Positions 39,122 to 46,934 of a DNA stretch of 47,034 nucleotides are shown one piece after another. Numbering within the stretch: the stretch's first letter is position 1; each line of letters starts with the position of its first letter. Made by a program: the position numbers and the translations under genes. The DNA is from Actinomycetota bacterium (lineage in GTDB: Bacteria; Actinomycetota; AC-67). The notes under the pieces were generated by a model that worked only from the letters and a program-made list of their open reading frames with translations, searched no databases and was not told where the DNA came from. The stretch is taken from contig JBAZZY010000021.1 of NCBI GenBank assembly GCA_041658565.1, positions 1-47,034 of the forward strand, written 5' to 3'.

Positions 39122-40768
39122 GTGACCGACGTCACTCCATCCAGCACGCCCCCGGCTGCCGGACCCGCCGGCGGCGAGAAGCGCGAAATGCCGACCCTTG
39201 CGTACGAGGGACCGACGCTTGCGCAGGCAGCAGCCGACCTCGTCGCACGCAAGGATCACCACCGCGCCGGCGGCGGACCCGACAAGGTCGCGCGCCAGCA
39301 TTCACTCGGCAAGCTCACGGTCCGCGAGCGCATCGACAAGCTTTTTGACGAAGGGTCCTTTGGCGAGTTCGGACTTCTAGGTCATCACCAGTCGCAGTCC
39401 CCGCAAATGCAAGGCAAGTTCACGCCTGCGGACGGCGTGGTAACCGGCGTCGGCAAGATCGATGGACGGCGTGTGTGCTTGATCGCGTACGACTTCACCG
39501 TGATGGCCGGCTCGATGGGCATGGTGGGGGAGATCAAGGCGACGCGCATGCGCGAACTTGCGTTGCGCGAGCGGATTCCGATCGTATGGCTGATCGACTC
39601 CGCCGGCGCGCGCATCCAAGAAGCGGCCGGATCGCAATTCGCGCGCACCGGTGAGTTGTTCCGTGAACAAGTTGTGATGTCGGGAGTCATCCCGCAGGTG
39701 GCGGCAATGATGGGGCCCGGTGCAGCCGGAACCGCCTACATCCCCGGTCTCGCCGATTTCGTGCCGATGGTGAAGGGAATTTCGTCGATGGCTCTCGGGG
39801 GCCCGCACTTGGTCAAGGCAGCCGTCGGTGAGGACGTGACCGAGCAGGAGATGGGCGGTTCGCAAGTGCACTGCAAGGTCTCCGGAGTGGCCGACCTCGA
39901 GGTCGCCGACGACGACCAGTGCCTCGAGGCCATTCGGCACTACTTGTCGTTCTTCCCGTCGCACAACTGCGAGAAGCCCCCGGTGCGGCCCGCGTCGGAT
40001 CCGGTGGACCGGCGATGCGAGGAGTTGTACGACATCGTTCCGGCGAACCCGCGCCAGGCCTACGACGTTCGCAAGGTGATCAAGGCGCTTGTGGACGACG
40101 GGGACTTCTTCCCCATGAAGCAGGATTGGGCGCGCTCGATGGTCACCGGGTTCGCGAGGTTCGGCGGCCGACCCGCAGGAATCGTGGCGAACCAGCCGAT
40201 GTTTCTCGGTGGCGCTATCGACGTCAATGCGGCCGACAAGGCGGCACGTTTCGTGTGGCTGTGCGATGCGTTCGATATCCCGCTGGTGTTCCTGATGGAC
40301 TGCCCCGGATTTCTCGTCGGATCGGCGGTCGAAAAGCAAGGCATCATCCGGCATGGATCCAAGATGCTGTTCGCCGTCAGCGAGGCGACCGTGCCCAAGA
40401 TCACGGTCGTGATGCGCAAGGGTTACGGCGCGGGCTACTACGTGATGAACGGTCGCGCATTCGAGCCGGACAAGATTGTCGGCTGGCCCACCGCGGAAAT
40501 CAGCGTGATGGGTCCGGAAGGCGCGGTGAACATCATCGGCCGCTCGATTCTCGAGAAGATCCCGGAAGAAGAGCGTGACGCCAAGCGCAACGAGATGATC
40601 GAGGCGGTGCGTTCTTCGATCGGCCCGTACGTCGCGGCAGGCTGGGGGTTTGTCGATGACTTGATCGACCCGGCCGATACTCGCTCGGTGATCTGCGAGG
40701 GTCTGGCGTACGCGGAGGGCAAGGCAATCGAGCGGCCGTGGCGCAAGCACGGAGTGCTGCCGGTTTGA
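39122..40768 (+). CDS. Acyl-CoA carboxylase beta subunit (carboxyltransferase, PccB-like)
   Basis: The 548-residue protein is a full carboxyltransferase: an N-terminal crotonase-like domain (GKLTVRERIDKLFDEGSFGEFGLLG, AYDFTVMAGSMG) and a C-terminal domain with the CoA-site motif GAAGTAYIPGLADFVPMVKG and the late FLMDCPGFLVGSAVEKQGI and KGYGAGYYVMNGRAF segments. It transfers carboxyl from biotin to acyl-CoA such as propionyl- or methylcrotonyl-CoA. A single biotinyl carrier protein is encoded 1.8 kb downstream; the biotin carboxylase subunit is not in this window. GTG 39122 follows GGGAGGAAAC. Confidence 0.93.
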   Translation: MTDVTPSSTPPAAGPAGGEKREMPTLAYEGPTLAQAAADLVARKDHHRAGGGPDKVARQHSLGKLTVRERIDKLFDEGSFGEFGLLGHHQSQSPQMQGKFTPADGVVTGVGKIDGRRVCLIAYDFTVMAGSMGMVGEIKATRMRELALRERIPIVWLIDSAGARIQEAAGSQFARTGELFREQVVMSGVIPQVAAMMGPGAAGTAYIPGLADFVPMVKGISSMALGGPHLVKAAVGEDVTEQEMGGSQVHCKVSGVADLEVADDDQCLEAIRHYLSFFPSHNCEKPPVRPASDPVDRRCEELYDIVPANPRQAYDVRKVIKALVDDGDFFPMKQDWARSMVTGFARFGGRPAGIVANQPMFLGGAIDVNAADKAARFVWLCDAFDIPLVFLMDCPGFLVGSAVEKQGIIRHGSKMLFAVSEATVPKITVVMRKGYGAGYYVMNGRAFEPDKIVGWPTAEISVMGPEGAVNIIGRSILEKIPEEERDAKRNEMIEAVRSSIGPYVAAGWGFVDDLIDPADTRSVICEGLAYAEGKAIERPWRKHGVLPV

Positions 40769-41097
40769 TGCGCGGCGGCGCAGCCGTCGTGCTTGCGGTC
40801 GGCGGGACCGTGACGACTCCGACTCGGGTCGAGCACCCCGGGACGGACGAGACCAATCGCGGTGATCGGCCGTGGCTTGTCATTGTGTGGAACGATCCGA
40901 TCAACCTGATGAGCTACGTCACGTACGTACTGCAGAAGTTGTTCGGGTTCTCCAGAGAGAAGGCCCACAAGCTGATGATGCAGGTGCACACCGAGGGACG
41001 GGCCATCGTTTCCAGCGGCGCGCGCGAGCGTGCCGAGGCTGATGTCGCGCGCCTTCACCACCACGGCCTTTGGGCGACGATGCAGCGGGACTCGTGA
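40768..41097 (+). CDS. clpS: ATP-dependent Clp protease adaptor ClpS
   Basis: The 109-residue protein carries the ClpS core (PWLVIVWNDPINLMSYVTYVLQKLFG, REKAHKLMMQVHTEGRAIVSSGARERAEAD). The NDP motif binds N-end-rule residues and the region following contacts ClpA/ClpC. Its ATG overlaps the TGA of the carboxylase gene by 1 nt (TGATG) and its stop overlaps the next ATG in the same way. The first 30 residues before the core are variable. It delivers N-degron substrates to the Clp protease in the cytoplasm. Confidence 0.93.
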   Translation: MRGGAAVVLAVGGTVTTPTRVEHPGTDETNRGDRPWLVIVWNDPINLMSYVTYVLQKLFGFSREKAHKLMMQVHTEGRAIVSSGARERAEADVARLHHHGLWATMQRDS

Positions 41098-41621
41098 TGG
41101 CGGTTCGCCCCTTTACCCTGCTGTCGAACGGATCCGTACGGATGAGGTTGGCGACCGACGCCGCTCTTGCCGTTCGCCAGGTTGCCGAGGAAGTGCTGAC
41201 GTTGCTTGAGGCGCCGGAGGACGAGGGGATGTATCGGCTGTTTCCTCCGGCGTACGCGGACGACGCGAACCGAGAAGAGGAGTTCCGTCGGATGACGAGG
41301 GACGACTTGATCGAGGCGAAGAAACACGCCGCGCGCGTCGTTATCGCCGGCATCGACGATGCGACGCGTGGGCGGCGGCGGTTGCTGTCGATGACGCTTG
41401 ACGAGGAGACGGTGGGGGCGTGGCTCGGCGTGTGTAACGATGCCCGGCTTGTTCTGGGGACCCGGATTGGAGTTGCTGAAGACGCCTTCGACGAAGCGTT
41501 CCCCTCGGATCACCCCGACGCGCCGGCGCAGAACATGTACCTATATTTGAGCGCGCTGGTGGGCACGCTCTCGGAGGAGCTGCTCGGTGCAATGCCGGGT
41601 GACGAAGGGGCGCCGGAATGA
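41097..41621 (+). CDS. DUF2017 protein
   Basis: The 174-residue helical protein belongs to the DUF2017 family that is commonly encoded next to clpS in actinobacteria. It starts MAVRPFTLLSNGSVRMRLATD and has a conserved middle (MYRLFPPAYADDANREEEFRRMTRDDL) and C-terminal helix (YLYLSALVGTLSEELLG). Its molecular function is not known; location suggests a link to ClpS or protein turnover. ATG 41097 overlaps the clpS stop. Confidence 0.85.
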   Translation: MAVRPFTLLSNGSVRMRLATDAALAVRQVAEEVLTLLEAPEDEGMYRLFPPAYADDANREEEFRRMTRDDLIEAKKHAARVVIAGIDDATRGRRRLLSMTLDEETVGAWLGVCNDARLVLGTRIGVAEDAFDEAFPSDHPDAPAQNMYLYLSALVGTLSEELLGAMPGDEGAPE

Positions 41622-41649
41622 GCGCGCTCGCGGGGAGGAGAGGAGCCAA

Positions 41650-42516
41650 ATGGGCATCAACGATAAAGCCGTAATCACCGTCGCTCTTTCGGGCGTGGTC
41701 GCCAACCGGGCGCAGTGTCCGGGGATTCCCTATACCCCGGAGGAATACGCCGCGGAGTCCAGGCGCGCGTACGAGTCCGGGTGCACGATGGTGCACATTC
41801 ACGCGCGCGAGTCCGACGGAAGTCCGACGCACCGCGTCGGCGCCTATAAGGACATCCGCGACGCCATCGTTTCGGAGGTTCCGGAGATCATCATTAACTT
41901 CTCGACGGGGTCGATCGGCATCCCCGTTGAAGAGCGCATTGCTCACGTTCGCGAACTCAAGCCCGACATCGGGGCACTGAACATGGGGTCGATGAACTAC
42001 GCCAAGTACTCACCGAAGCGCAAGAGTTTGGTGTTCGATTTGGTGTTCTCCAACCCGTTCGCCGACATCATGAAGTTCCTCGAGGTGATGAACGAGGTCG
42101 GCGTGAAGCCGGAACTGGAGTGTTTCGACTCAGGCCATATTGGAAACGCTTTCCCGCTGATCGACATGGGCGTGTTGTCGGCCCCCGCGCACTTCTCGAT
42201 CATCCTCGGCGTGCTGGGCGGAGCGTTGCCGACGACGCAGTCGCTTGCTTACCTGTCGTCGATTCTTCCCGAGGGATCCGACTGGGGAGTCATTGGGGTT
42301 TCGCACGAGCAATGGCGACTGGTGGCCGCTTCGGCGACGCTGGGCGGGAACGCTCGGGTCGGATTCGAGGACAACTTCTACCTGCCGAACGGCGAGATGG
42401 CGGCCTCGAACGGGGATTTGGCTGCCGCCGCGGCAGACATCATTCGAAAGACGGGACGAGAGATCGCCGGGCCGGACGAGGCGCGCGCGATCATCGGACT
42501 TCCGCCGAGGAGATGA
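41650..42516 (+). CDS. BKACE (DUF849) beta-keto acid cleavage enzyme
   Basis: This 288-residue TIM-barrel protein has the BKACE signature: the metal-binding HIHARESDG, INFSTGSIG, the active-site ELECFDSGHIG and the late GFEDNFYLPNGE. BKACE enzymes condense a beta-keto acid with acetyl-CoA and cleave it to acetoacetate and a new CoA ester; 3-keto-5-aminohexanoate is the prototype. Which keto acid is used here is not deducible. ATG 41650 follows AGGAGCC. It sits in a CoA-metabolism cluster with the carboxylase, crotonase and biotinyl carrier. Confidence 0.9.
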   Translation: MGINDKAVITVALSGVVANRAQCPGIPYTPEEYAAESRRAYESGCTMVHIHARESDGSPTHRVGAYKDIRDAIVSEVPEIIINFSTGSIGIPVEERIAHVRELKPDIGALNMGSMNYAKYSPKRKSLVFDLVFSNPFADIMKFLEVMNEVGVKPELECFDSGHIGNAFPLIDMGVLSAPAHFSIILGVLGGALPTTQSLAYLSSILPEGSDWGVIGVSHEQWRLVAASATLGGNARVGFEDNFYLPNGEMAASNGDLAAAAADIIRKTGREIAGPDEARAIIGLPPRR

Positions 42517-42517
42517 C

Positions 42518-42733
42518 ATGGGAATCAACGTTGAAGCAGAGATGGTGGCCAACGTGTGGAAGGTGATGGTGTCTGCGGGCGCCGGCGTCGCCGAGGGGGA
42601 CACGCTGGTGATCCTGGAGTCGATGAAGATGGAGATTCCGGTTGAGGCTCCTGTCGCCGGGACGGTGAGCGTGATCAATGTCGAGGAAGGCGGCGTCGTT
42701 CAAGAGGGCGACGTCATAGCCGTTATCGACTGA
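42518..42733 (+). CDS. Biotinyl carrier protein (biotin/lipoyl attachment domain)
   Basis: The 71-residue protein is one biotinyl domain with the attachment motif VILESMKMEIPVEAP, biotinylated at Lys37, and the second half of the hammerhead fold (GGVVQEGDVIAVID). It would supply carboxybiotin to the carboxyltransferase encoded upstream. It begins 1 nt after the BKACE stop (TGACATG). Biotin, not lipoate, is favoured by the E-S-M-K-M motif. Confidence 0.92.
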   Translation: MGINVEAEMVANVWKVMVSAGAGVAEGDTLVILESMKMEIPVEAPVAGTVSVINVEEGGVVQEGDVIAVID

Positions 42734-42746
42734 GTGACCCAGCGCG

Positions 42747-42776
42747 GCGCCCGGTGGGGAGGTCCTCACCGGGCGC
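42747..42776 (+). terminator. Strong hairpin after the biotinyl carrier gene
   Basis: A 14-bp stem (GCGCCCGGTGGGGA paired with TCCTCACCGGGCGC, one mismatch) lies 13 nt after the stop. There is no T tract, so termination efficiency is uncertain. It ends exactly where the next -10 box begins. Confidence 0.6.
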
Positions 42777-42782
42777 TATGCT
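42777..42782 (+). promoter_or_regulatory. Candidate -10 box for leaderless pdtaS-like mRNA
   Basis: TATGCT lies 6 nt before the ATG at 42789 with no Shine-Dalgarno sequence. The position directly after a hairpin supports separate transcription. Confidence 0.45.
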
Positions 42783-42788
42783 CAAATC

Positions 42789-44228
42789 ATGTCGGGTCTG
42801 AGCGGTCTTGCCGGTCGCCACACCACGTTGTCGGCTAGAGACGTCGAGCACTTGCACCGTCTTTTGGCTGAGTGGCAACTGCTGGCCGACCTTGCCTTCT
42901 CCGACTGTCTGCTGATGGCGCCGACCGTGGGGGCGGAGCGGTTTCTGATCCTTGCGCAGGTTCGTCCGTACCCCGCGCAGACGCTCTATCAGGAGGACAT
43001 GGTCGGCCGCTTCGTGGATGTGCTGAATCGTCCGAAGGTGGCCCTCGCGTTCCGCGAGGGGCGGATCGTTCGCGAAGGGGACCCCGAGTGGCACGGCGGA
43101 GTGCCGGTGCGAGAAGAGGCCGTCCCGGTCCTTCTTGAGGGGCGTGTCCTCGCGGTGATCAGCGCCGAGCAGAATCTCGCGGCCGCCCGCACGCCGTCAC
43201 ACCTGGAGTTGTCGTACCTGCGCGCCGCCGGTGATCTCGAACGGATGATCGCCGAGGGGACGTTTCCCTACATTGTCGAGGAGGAGTTCGAGCGAGAACT
43301 GCTGCCCCGCGTCGGGGACGGATTCTTGCAGCTCGATGCCGAGGGCAGGGTTACATACGCGAGCCCCAACGCGGTCTCCGCCTACCGACGACTTGGTTTG
43401 ACCGCGAACATCGCAGGGGAGCGGCTGGTCGATTTGGATCCGGCCGCTCCGAGCGTCGCGCGGATGCTCGCGACGTGCCGGCCGGTCGAAGATGAAGTCG
43501 AGGCGAACGGGACATGGGTGCTCCGACGTTTCTTGCCGGTAGTCCACGCAGGTGATCTGGTCGGAGCTGTCGGGCTCGTTCGGGACATCACGGAGTTGCG
43601 GCGGCGAGATCGCATGCTTTCGATCAAAGACGCCACGATTCGCGAGATACATCACCGAGTGAAGAACAACTTGCAGACGGTGGCCTCGCTCCTGCGCTTG
43701 CAGGCCAGACGGCTCGGAACCAGCGAGGCGCGCGCCGAACTCGAGGAGTCGGTTCGGAGGATCTCGTCAATTGCTCTCGTCCATGAGACCTTGTCGCAGA
43801 ACGAGGTCCCCGAACGAGTCGACTTTGACCGCGTCGCCCACGGGGTCTTGGACATGGCGGCACACTCGCTCGTGGGGCCCGATCGTCCGATCGAGTTTGC
43901 CGTGGTGGGCTCGAGCGGTGACTTGTCGAGTGACGTTGCCACGCCGTTGTCTCTCATCCTGGCGGAGTTGATTCAGAACGCGGTGGAGCATGCCTTCAAG
44001 AACTCCGGCGGGTCGGTGACTGTCGAGATGCATCGAGCGTCCAAGGAACTTCGCCTTGTCGTGATTGATGACGGCGCCGGGTTGCCGTCGGATTTCGCGC
44101 TCGAGTCGAGCGCCAACCTTGGCCTGCAGATCGTTGGGACCCTGGTGCGGGAACTCCGCGGGGACATCGACTTGCAGAGTTCAGGCGGAACGCGCGTGGA
44201 GTTGGTGATCCCGATCGGTCGGGAGTGA
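42789..44228 (+). CDS. pdtaS: Soluble sensor histidine kinase, PdtaS-like (HisKA_2)
   Basis: The 479-residue kinase lacks membrane helices. It has an N-terminal GAF-like H_kinase_N domain (about 20-150; SDCLLMAPTVGAERFLILAQVRP), a PAS domain (about 175-270; DGFLQLDAEGRVTYASPNAVS) and a HisKA_2 block with HH at 288-289 in REIHHRVKNNLQTVASLLRLQARRL, then an HATPase (LILAELIQNAVEHAFKNSGG, DDGAGLP). This is the M. tuberculosis PdtaS (Rv3220c) layout, which signals to the RNA-binding regulator PdtaR. PdtaR is not in view. A WhiB1-like gene is nearby, as next to Rv3220c. Confidence 0.9.
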   Translation: MSGLSGLAGRHTTLSARDVEHLHRLLAEWQLLADLAFSDCLLMAPTVGAERFLILAQVRPYPAQTLYQEDMVGRFVDVLNRPKVALAFREGRIVREGDPEWHGGVPVREEAVPVLLEGRVLAVISAEQNLAAARTPSHLELSYLRAAGDLERMIAEGTFPYIVEEEFERELLPRVGDGFLQLDAEGRVTYASPNAVSAYRRLGLTANIAGERLVDLDPAAPSVARMLATCRPVEDEVEANGTWVLRRFLPVVHAGDLVGAVGLVRDITELRRRDRMLSIKDATIREIHHRVKNNLQTVASLLRLQARRLGTSEARAELEESVRRISSIALVHETLSQNEVPERVDFDRVAHGVLDMAAHSLVGPDRPIEFAVVGSSGDLSSDVATPLSLILAELIQNAVEHAFKNSGGSVTVEMHRASKELRLVVIDDGAGLPSDFALESSANLGLQIVGTLVRELRGDIDLQSSGGTRVELVIPIGRE

Positions 44229-44234
44229 GCCGCC

Positions 44235-44438
44235 TTAGGATCCGCCGGGAAGCGTGCTCTCGATGCCCGCGCGCGACGGTTCGTCCGCCGGGGGATGGAT
44301 GACGCGGTTCACGAGCAACCACGAGATGAGCAATACGAATCCGGCAAGGGCGATCCGGCCAATCCAGCGCCGACGCTCGCCGGCAGGTTCGCGCGCGATT
44401 CCGACGGGCCCGAGGTACTGCTCTCGGCCGGGGGTCAT
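44235..44438 (-). CDS. 67-residue single-pass membrane protein
   Basis: The protein has a polar N-terminus, one membrane helix (WIGRIALAGFVLLISWLLVNRV) and a short polar tail. No family is recognised. It sits between pdtaS and whiB1, convergent with pdtaS and on the same strand as whiB1, 34 bp after its stop. No strong ribosome-binding site precedes the ATG at 44438, so the start is uncertain. Confidence 0.5.
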   Translation of the reverse strand: MTPGREQYLGPVGIAREPAGERRRWIGRIALAGFVLLISWLLVNRVIHPPADEPSRAGIESTLPGGS

Positions 44439-44472
44439 GGGAAGTTCTGTTTCTCTGCCGCGAACGGGTGAC

Positions 44473-44718
44473 TCAAACGGCTACCGCCTGCCGAGCGGAT
44501 CGCCTGGCTTCCCGGCGCTCCTCCTCGGTGCTGCCTCCCCAGATACCTGCGTCCTGACCCGTGTCCAACGCCCAGTCGAGGCAGGCCGACTGCGTGACGC
44601 ACGTGCCACAGATAGCTTGAGCTGCCTGGACCTGCGCAAGAGCTGGGCCTGTTGTCCCGACGGGGAAGAAGATCTCCGGATCAGCGTCGCGGCACGCCGC
44701 CTGACCTCGCCAGTCCAT
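44473..44718 (-). CDS. whiB1: WhiB1-like iron-sulfur transcription factor
   Basis: The 81-residue protein from ATG 44718 (MDWRGQAACRDADPEIFFPVG) closely follows M. tuberculosis WhiB1 in length and order. It has four cluster-ligand cysteines: one in AACRD, two in ICGTCV and one in SACLDW, then the GIWGG turn and a basic tail. WhiB1 binds a [4Fe-4S] cluster, responds to nitric oxide and contacts the housekeeping sigma factor. The adjacent pdtaS-like gene strengthens the call. The frame extends 71 codons further upstream, but that extension overlaps the divergent GDPD promoter and has no family features. Confidence 0.93.
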   Translation of the reverse strand: MDWRGQAACRDADPEIFFPVGTTGPALAQVQAAQAICGTCVTQSACLDWALDTGQDAGIWGGSTEEERREARRSARQAVAV

Positions 44719-44891
44719 TTCCAGTGCCCTCACCCGTCCCTTCGACGCAAAAATCCCATAAATTGTGAAAGGTTTCTCCAGTGCCGGAGCGGTAGCGACT
44801 ATAAGACCGTGCTCACGGGCAAGGCAAGACCCCACAAGGAAAAAGGTTTCGCCGACTCCAATTGCGTTCACGTATTCACAAGGATGAGAAG

Positions 44892-45632
44892 ATGATCGTG
44901 ATTGCGCACCGGGGCGCATCTCTGACTGCACCTGAGAACACCCTTCCGGCGTTTGAGCAGGCGCTGGATGTCGGGGCCGACGGGATTGAGTTCGACGTCA
45001 GGGTCACGGCCGATGGGCGCTTGGTGGTCATTCACGACGACAACCTTGAGCGAATCACGGGTGATTCGACCCGGATCGCGGACATGACCTTCGACGAGGT
45101 TCGCCGGGCTGATGTAGGGCGCCGGCGGGAGTGGGGCGCGCGACTGCAGGTGCCGTGCGTGGAAGAGGTGATTGAGCTTGCTTCGGGTCGCGCGCGCCTG
45201 TTCATCGAACTCAAGGCCTCCTGGCGCGACGGCGAGTTCCGGTCGGCCGCGCCGGCCGCGGAAGCCATCCTGCCGCTGGTAGCCGGCGTTCCGGGTGTGA
45301 CTCTGTCGTCGTTCGACCCGCTTGCCGTTGCGGCTGTTCGTGCTCTTGCCCCCGAGATCCCCACGGGAATCGGTTGCGCAGAGGCTCTTCCTCTGGACTG
45401 GTGTCTTCAGACCGCGGTGTCCGGCGGCCATGAGGAATGCCACGTGTCGAACGGCGCGGTCGAGGTCGGCTTCATCCGGCGCGCGCACGACGCCGGGCGA
45501 CGGGTTTTGGTTTGGACGGTGAACGAACCGAGCCGGCTGCGCGAACTGCGGGACATCGGTGTCGACGGGGTTTTCACCGACGACCCGGCGGGCGCGCGCG
45601 CTGCCTGTGCACCCCAGGTGGGGACTCTATGA
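44892..45632 (+). CDS. Glycerophosphodiester phosphodiesterase
   Basis: This 246-residue GDPD/UgpQ-type enzyme has the motif AHRGASLTAPENTLPAFEQAL, the metal residues E-x-D in GIEFDVRVTADG and the VIHDDNLERITG catalytic histidine region. The late VWTVNEPSRLREL and GVDGVFTDDP segments complete the barrel. It hydrolyses glycerophosphodiesters to glycerol-3-phosphate and an alcohol, in lipid turnover. No signal peptide is present, so it is cytoplasmic. ATG 44892 follows AAGGATGAG. Its stop abuts that of the convergent lipid kinase. Confidence 0.92.
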   Translation: MIVIAHRGASLTAPENTLPAFEQALDVGADGIEFDVRVTADGRLVVIHDDNLERITGDSTRIADMTFDEVRRADVGRRREWGARLQVPCVEEVIELASGRARLFIELKASWRDGEFRSAAPAAEAILPLVAGVPGVTLSSFDPLAVAAVRALAPEIPTGIGCAEALPLDWCLQTAVSGGHEECHVSNGAVEVGFIRRAHDAGRRVLVWTVNEPSRLRELRDIGVDGVFTDDPAGARAACAPQVGTL

Positions 45633-46544
45633 TCACGCCAGGACGTTGAGCGCCTGGGGAAGTACCTCGAAACGGAACTGGGTGTCCTCCCCGGCGAAGT
45701 CACCGTCTACTTGGTACGGAACAGGTCTGGACGACTCGACACTGAAGTCGCTCAAGTCGTGCAAGGCTCGCACGTGCCGGAGTCGCGTGTGTCCGCCCGA
45801 GCCGAAGGCGCGCCATACCATCCGAAGCGTTCCTGCCGTCCCGAGTTTGGTGAGCGCCATAACGTCCAGCCCTAAGTCCTGATCGGCCTCAGGGCAGACC
45901 TGAAACGGTCGCCGGCCCAGGAATGTGAACGGGTTCGAGTTGGACGACGCGACCTCGTGGAGGTGGGTGATGGACTCGCCGCCGGCGTGAAGCGTTAGCG
46001 GCGGATCGTGTCGCGGGTACACGAAGAAGAACGTCCGCAGTGTCTGGGCGACGAACAAGCCCTCGCCGATCTTGCGCTTCAGGCGAAACCGGCGCTCGAC
46101 GGCTCGCACCACTGCGGCGTCGAAGCCGATTCCTGCGCAGAAGGCGAATGCTCGCCCGTTGATCTTCCCGAGGTTGATCCGGCGGGCGGGGGCGTTCTCA
46201 GCGATCCGTTCCAAGACGACACCCGTCGCTTCGATCGGGTCGTTGGGAAGCCCCAGCGTGCGGGAGAACACATTCGTCCCGCCTCCCGGCAGCGCGACGA
46301 CGGTGACGTCGGTTCCCGCGAGGCCGTTGACGACTTCGTTGAGTGTGCCGTCTCCTCCCAGCACCGCGACGATGTCGAATCCCTCATGCGCTGCCCCGAT
46401 CGCCAAGTGGGTGGCGTGGTGGCGCCGCTTTGTCTCTGCGACGTCCAGTTTCAGCTCCGAGGCCAAAGCATGGGCGATGACGTCGCGCACGCGTGGAGAG
46501 ACGCTCGTGGCTTCCGGGTTGAATACCAGCAGTCCACGTCTCAT
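45633..46544 (-). CDS. Diacylglycerol/lipid kinase family protein
   Basis: The 303-residue protein is of the DagK/YegS type. It starts GLLVFNPEATSVSP and has the nucleotide motif VLGGDGTLNEVVNG, the ALPGGGTNVFSRTLG loop, a second conserved block (FAFCAGIGFDAAVV) and the C-terminal domain ending with YQVDGDFAGED. Such kinases phosphorylate diacylglycerol or related lipids, giving a phospholipid-cycle link with the convergent GDPD. Its ATG overlaps the stop of the SelW-like gene by ATGA, so the two are coupled. Confidence 0.9.
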   Translation of the reverse strand: MRRGLLVFNPEATSVSPRVRDVIAHALASELKLDVAETKRRHHATHLAIGAAHEGFDIVAVLGGDGTLNEVVNGLAGTDVTVVALPGGGTNVFSRTLGLPNDPIEATGVVLERIAENAPARRINLGKINGRAFAFCAGIGFDAAVVRAVERRFRLKRKIGEGLFVAQTLRTFFFVYPRHDPPLTLHAGGESITHLHEVASSNSNPFTFLGRRPFQVCPEADQDLGLDVMALTKLGTAGTLRMVWRAFGSGGHTRLRHVRALHDLSDFSVESSRPVPYQVDGDFAGEDTQFRFEVLPQALNVLA

Positions 46545-46771
46545 CGGCGGCTGATCGCATCCATGACTTCTCCCGCCTTTGCGTGTCGTCCGAGTTCCTT
46601 CTTCGAGAAGACCAACGTCCCGTCCACGCTGACCTCGAACACTCCACCCGAGGATGGCACGAGTTCCAGGGATTCGATTTCCTGCTCGTTCTCTTTCAGT
46701 ACCTCAGCCGCCAGACCGACGGCTTTGTCTGCGTATCCTCAAACCGCGCAGTACTCGATCTGGATCTTCAC
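46541..46771 (-). CDS. selW: SelW/Rdx-family selenoprotein (CxxU, in-frame UGA)
   Basis: Starting at GTG 46771, behind GGAGG at 4 nt, the frame reads MKIQIEYCAV, then TGA (46741-46739, codon 11), then GYADKAVGLAAEVL and on to TGA at 46543-46541, 76 residues. The Rdx/SelW family has a CxxC or CxxU thioredoxin-like redox motif at exactly this place, and the rest (IESLELVPSSGGVFEVSVDG, LVFSKKELGRH) is family-typical. The UGA is therefore read as selenocysteine. A hairpin with a GGUCU loop lies 14 nt downstream. The gene overlaps the lipid kinase by ATGA. The selenocysteine machinery (selA, selB, selC, selD) is not in view. Confidence 0.88.
46706..46724 (-). promoter_or_regulatory. Candidate bacterial SECIS hairpin
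   Basis: On the minus strand AGCCG pairs with CGGCT around a 9-nt loop TCGGTCTGG that includes GGTCT, the apical-loop sequence of the E. coli fdhF SECIS. The stem starts 14 nt after the UGA, inside the distance known for SelB recruitment. The stem is short (5 bp). Confidence 0.6.
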
Positions 46772-46934
46772 GTCGCCTCCTTAGGGCAAGTCCAGGTGCA
46801 TGCTACTCATTCCCGGCATCCTGCTGCCGGAACATGCACGCGTACCGGGATCCCCCGAAGTCATCCGTAAACGGCACAGGGGCATCTTCCCCACTCTTTT
46901 TGGGGCAGGTGCCTCAAGTTCGGCATGACATGGT

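Noticed and set aside
44719..44931. N-terminal extension of the WhiB protein
   Set aside because: The extension has no similarity to WhiB proteins and overlaps the start of the divergent phosphodiesterase gene; MDWR is the standard WhiB1 start.
46781..46934. Short minus-strand frame with CPKKSGEDAP...FRQQDAGNE between the IS end and the SelW-like gene
   Set aside because: It could be the tail of a gene disrupted by the IS, but there is a stop just upstream and no family is recognised, so it was not called.
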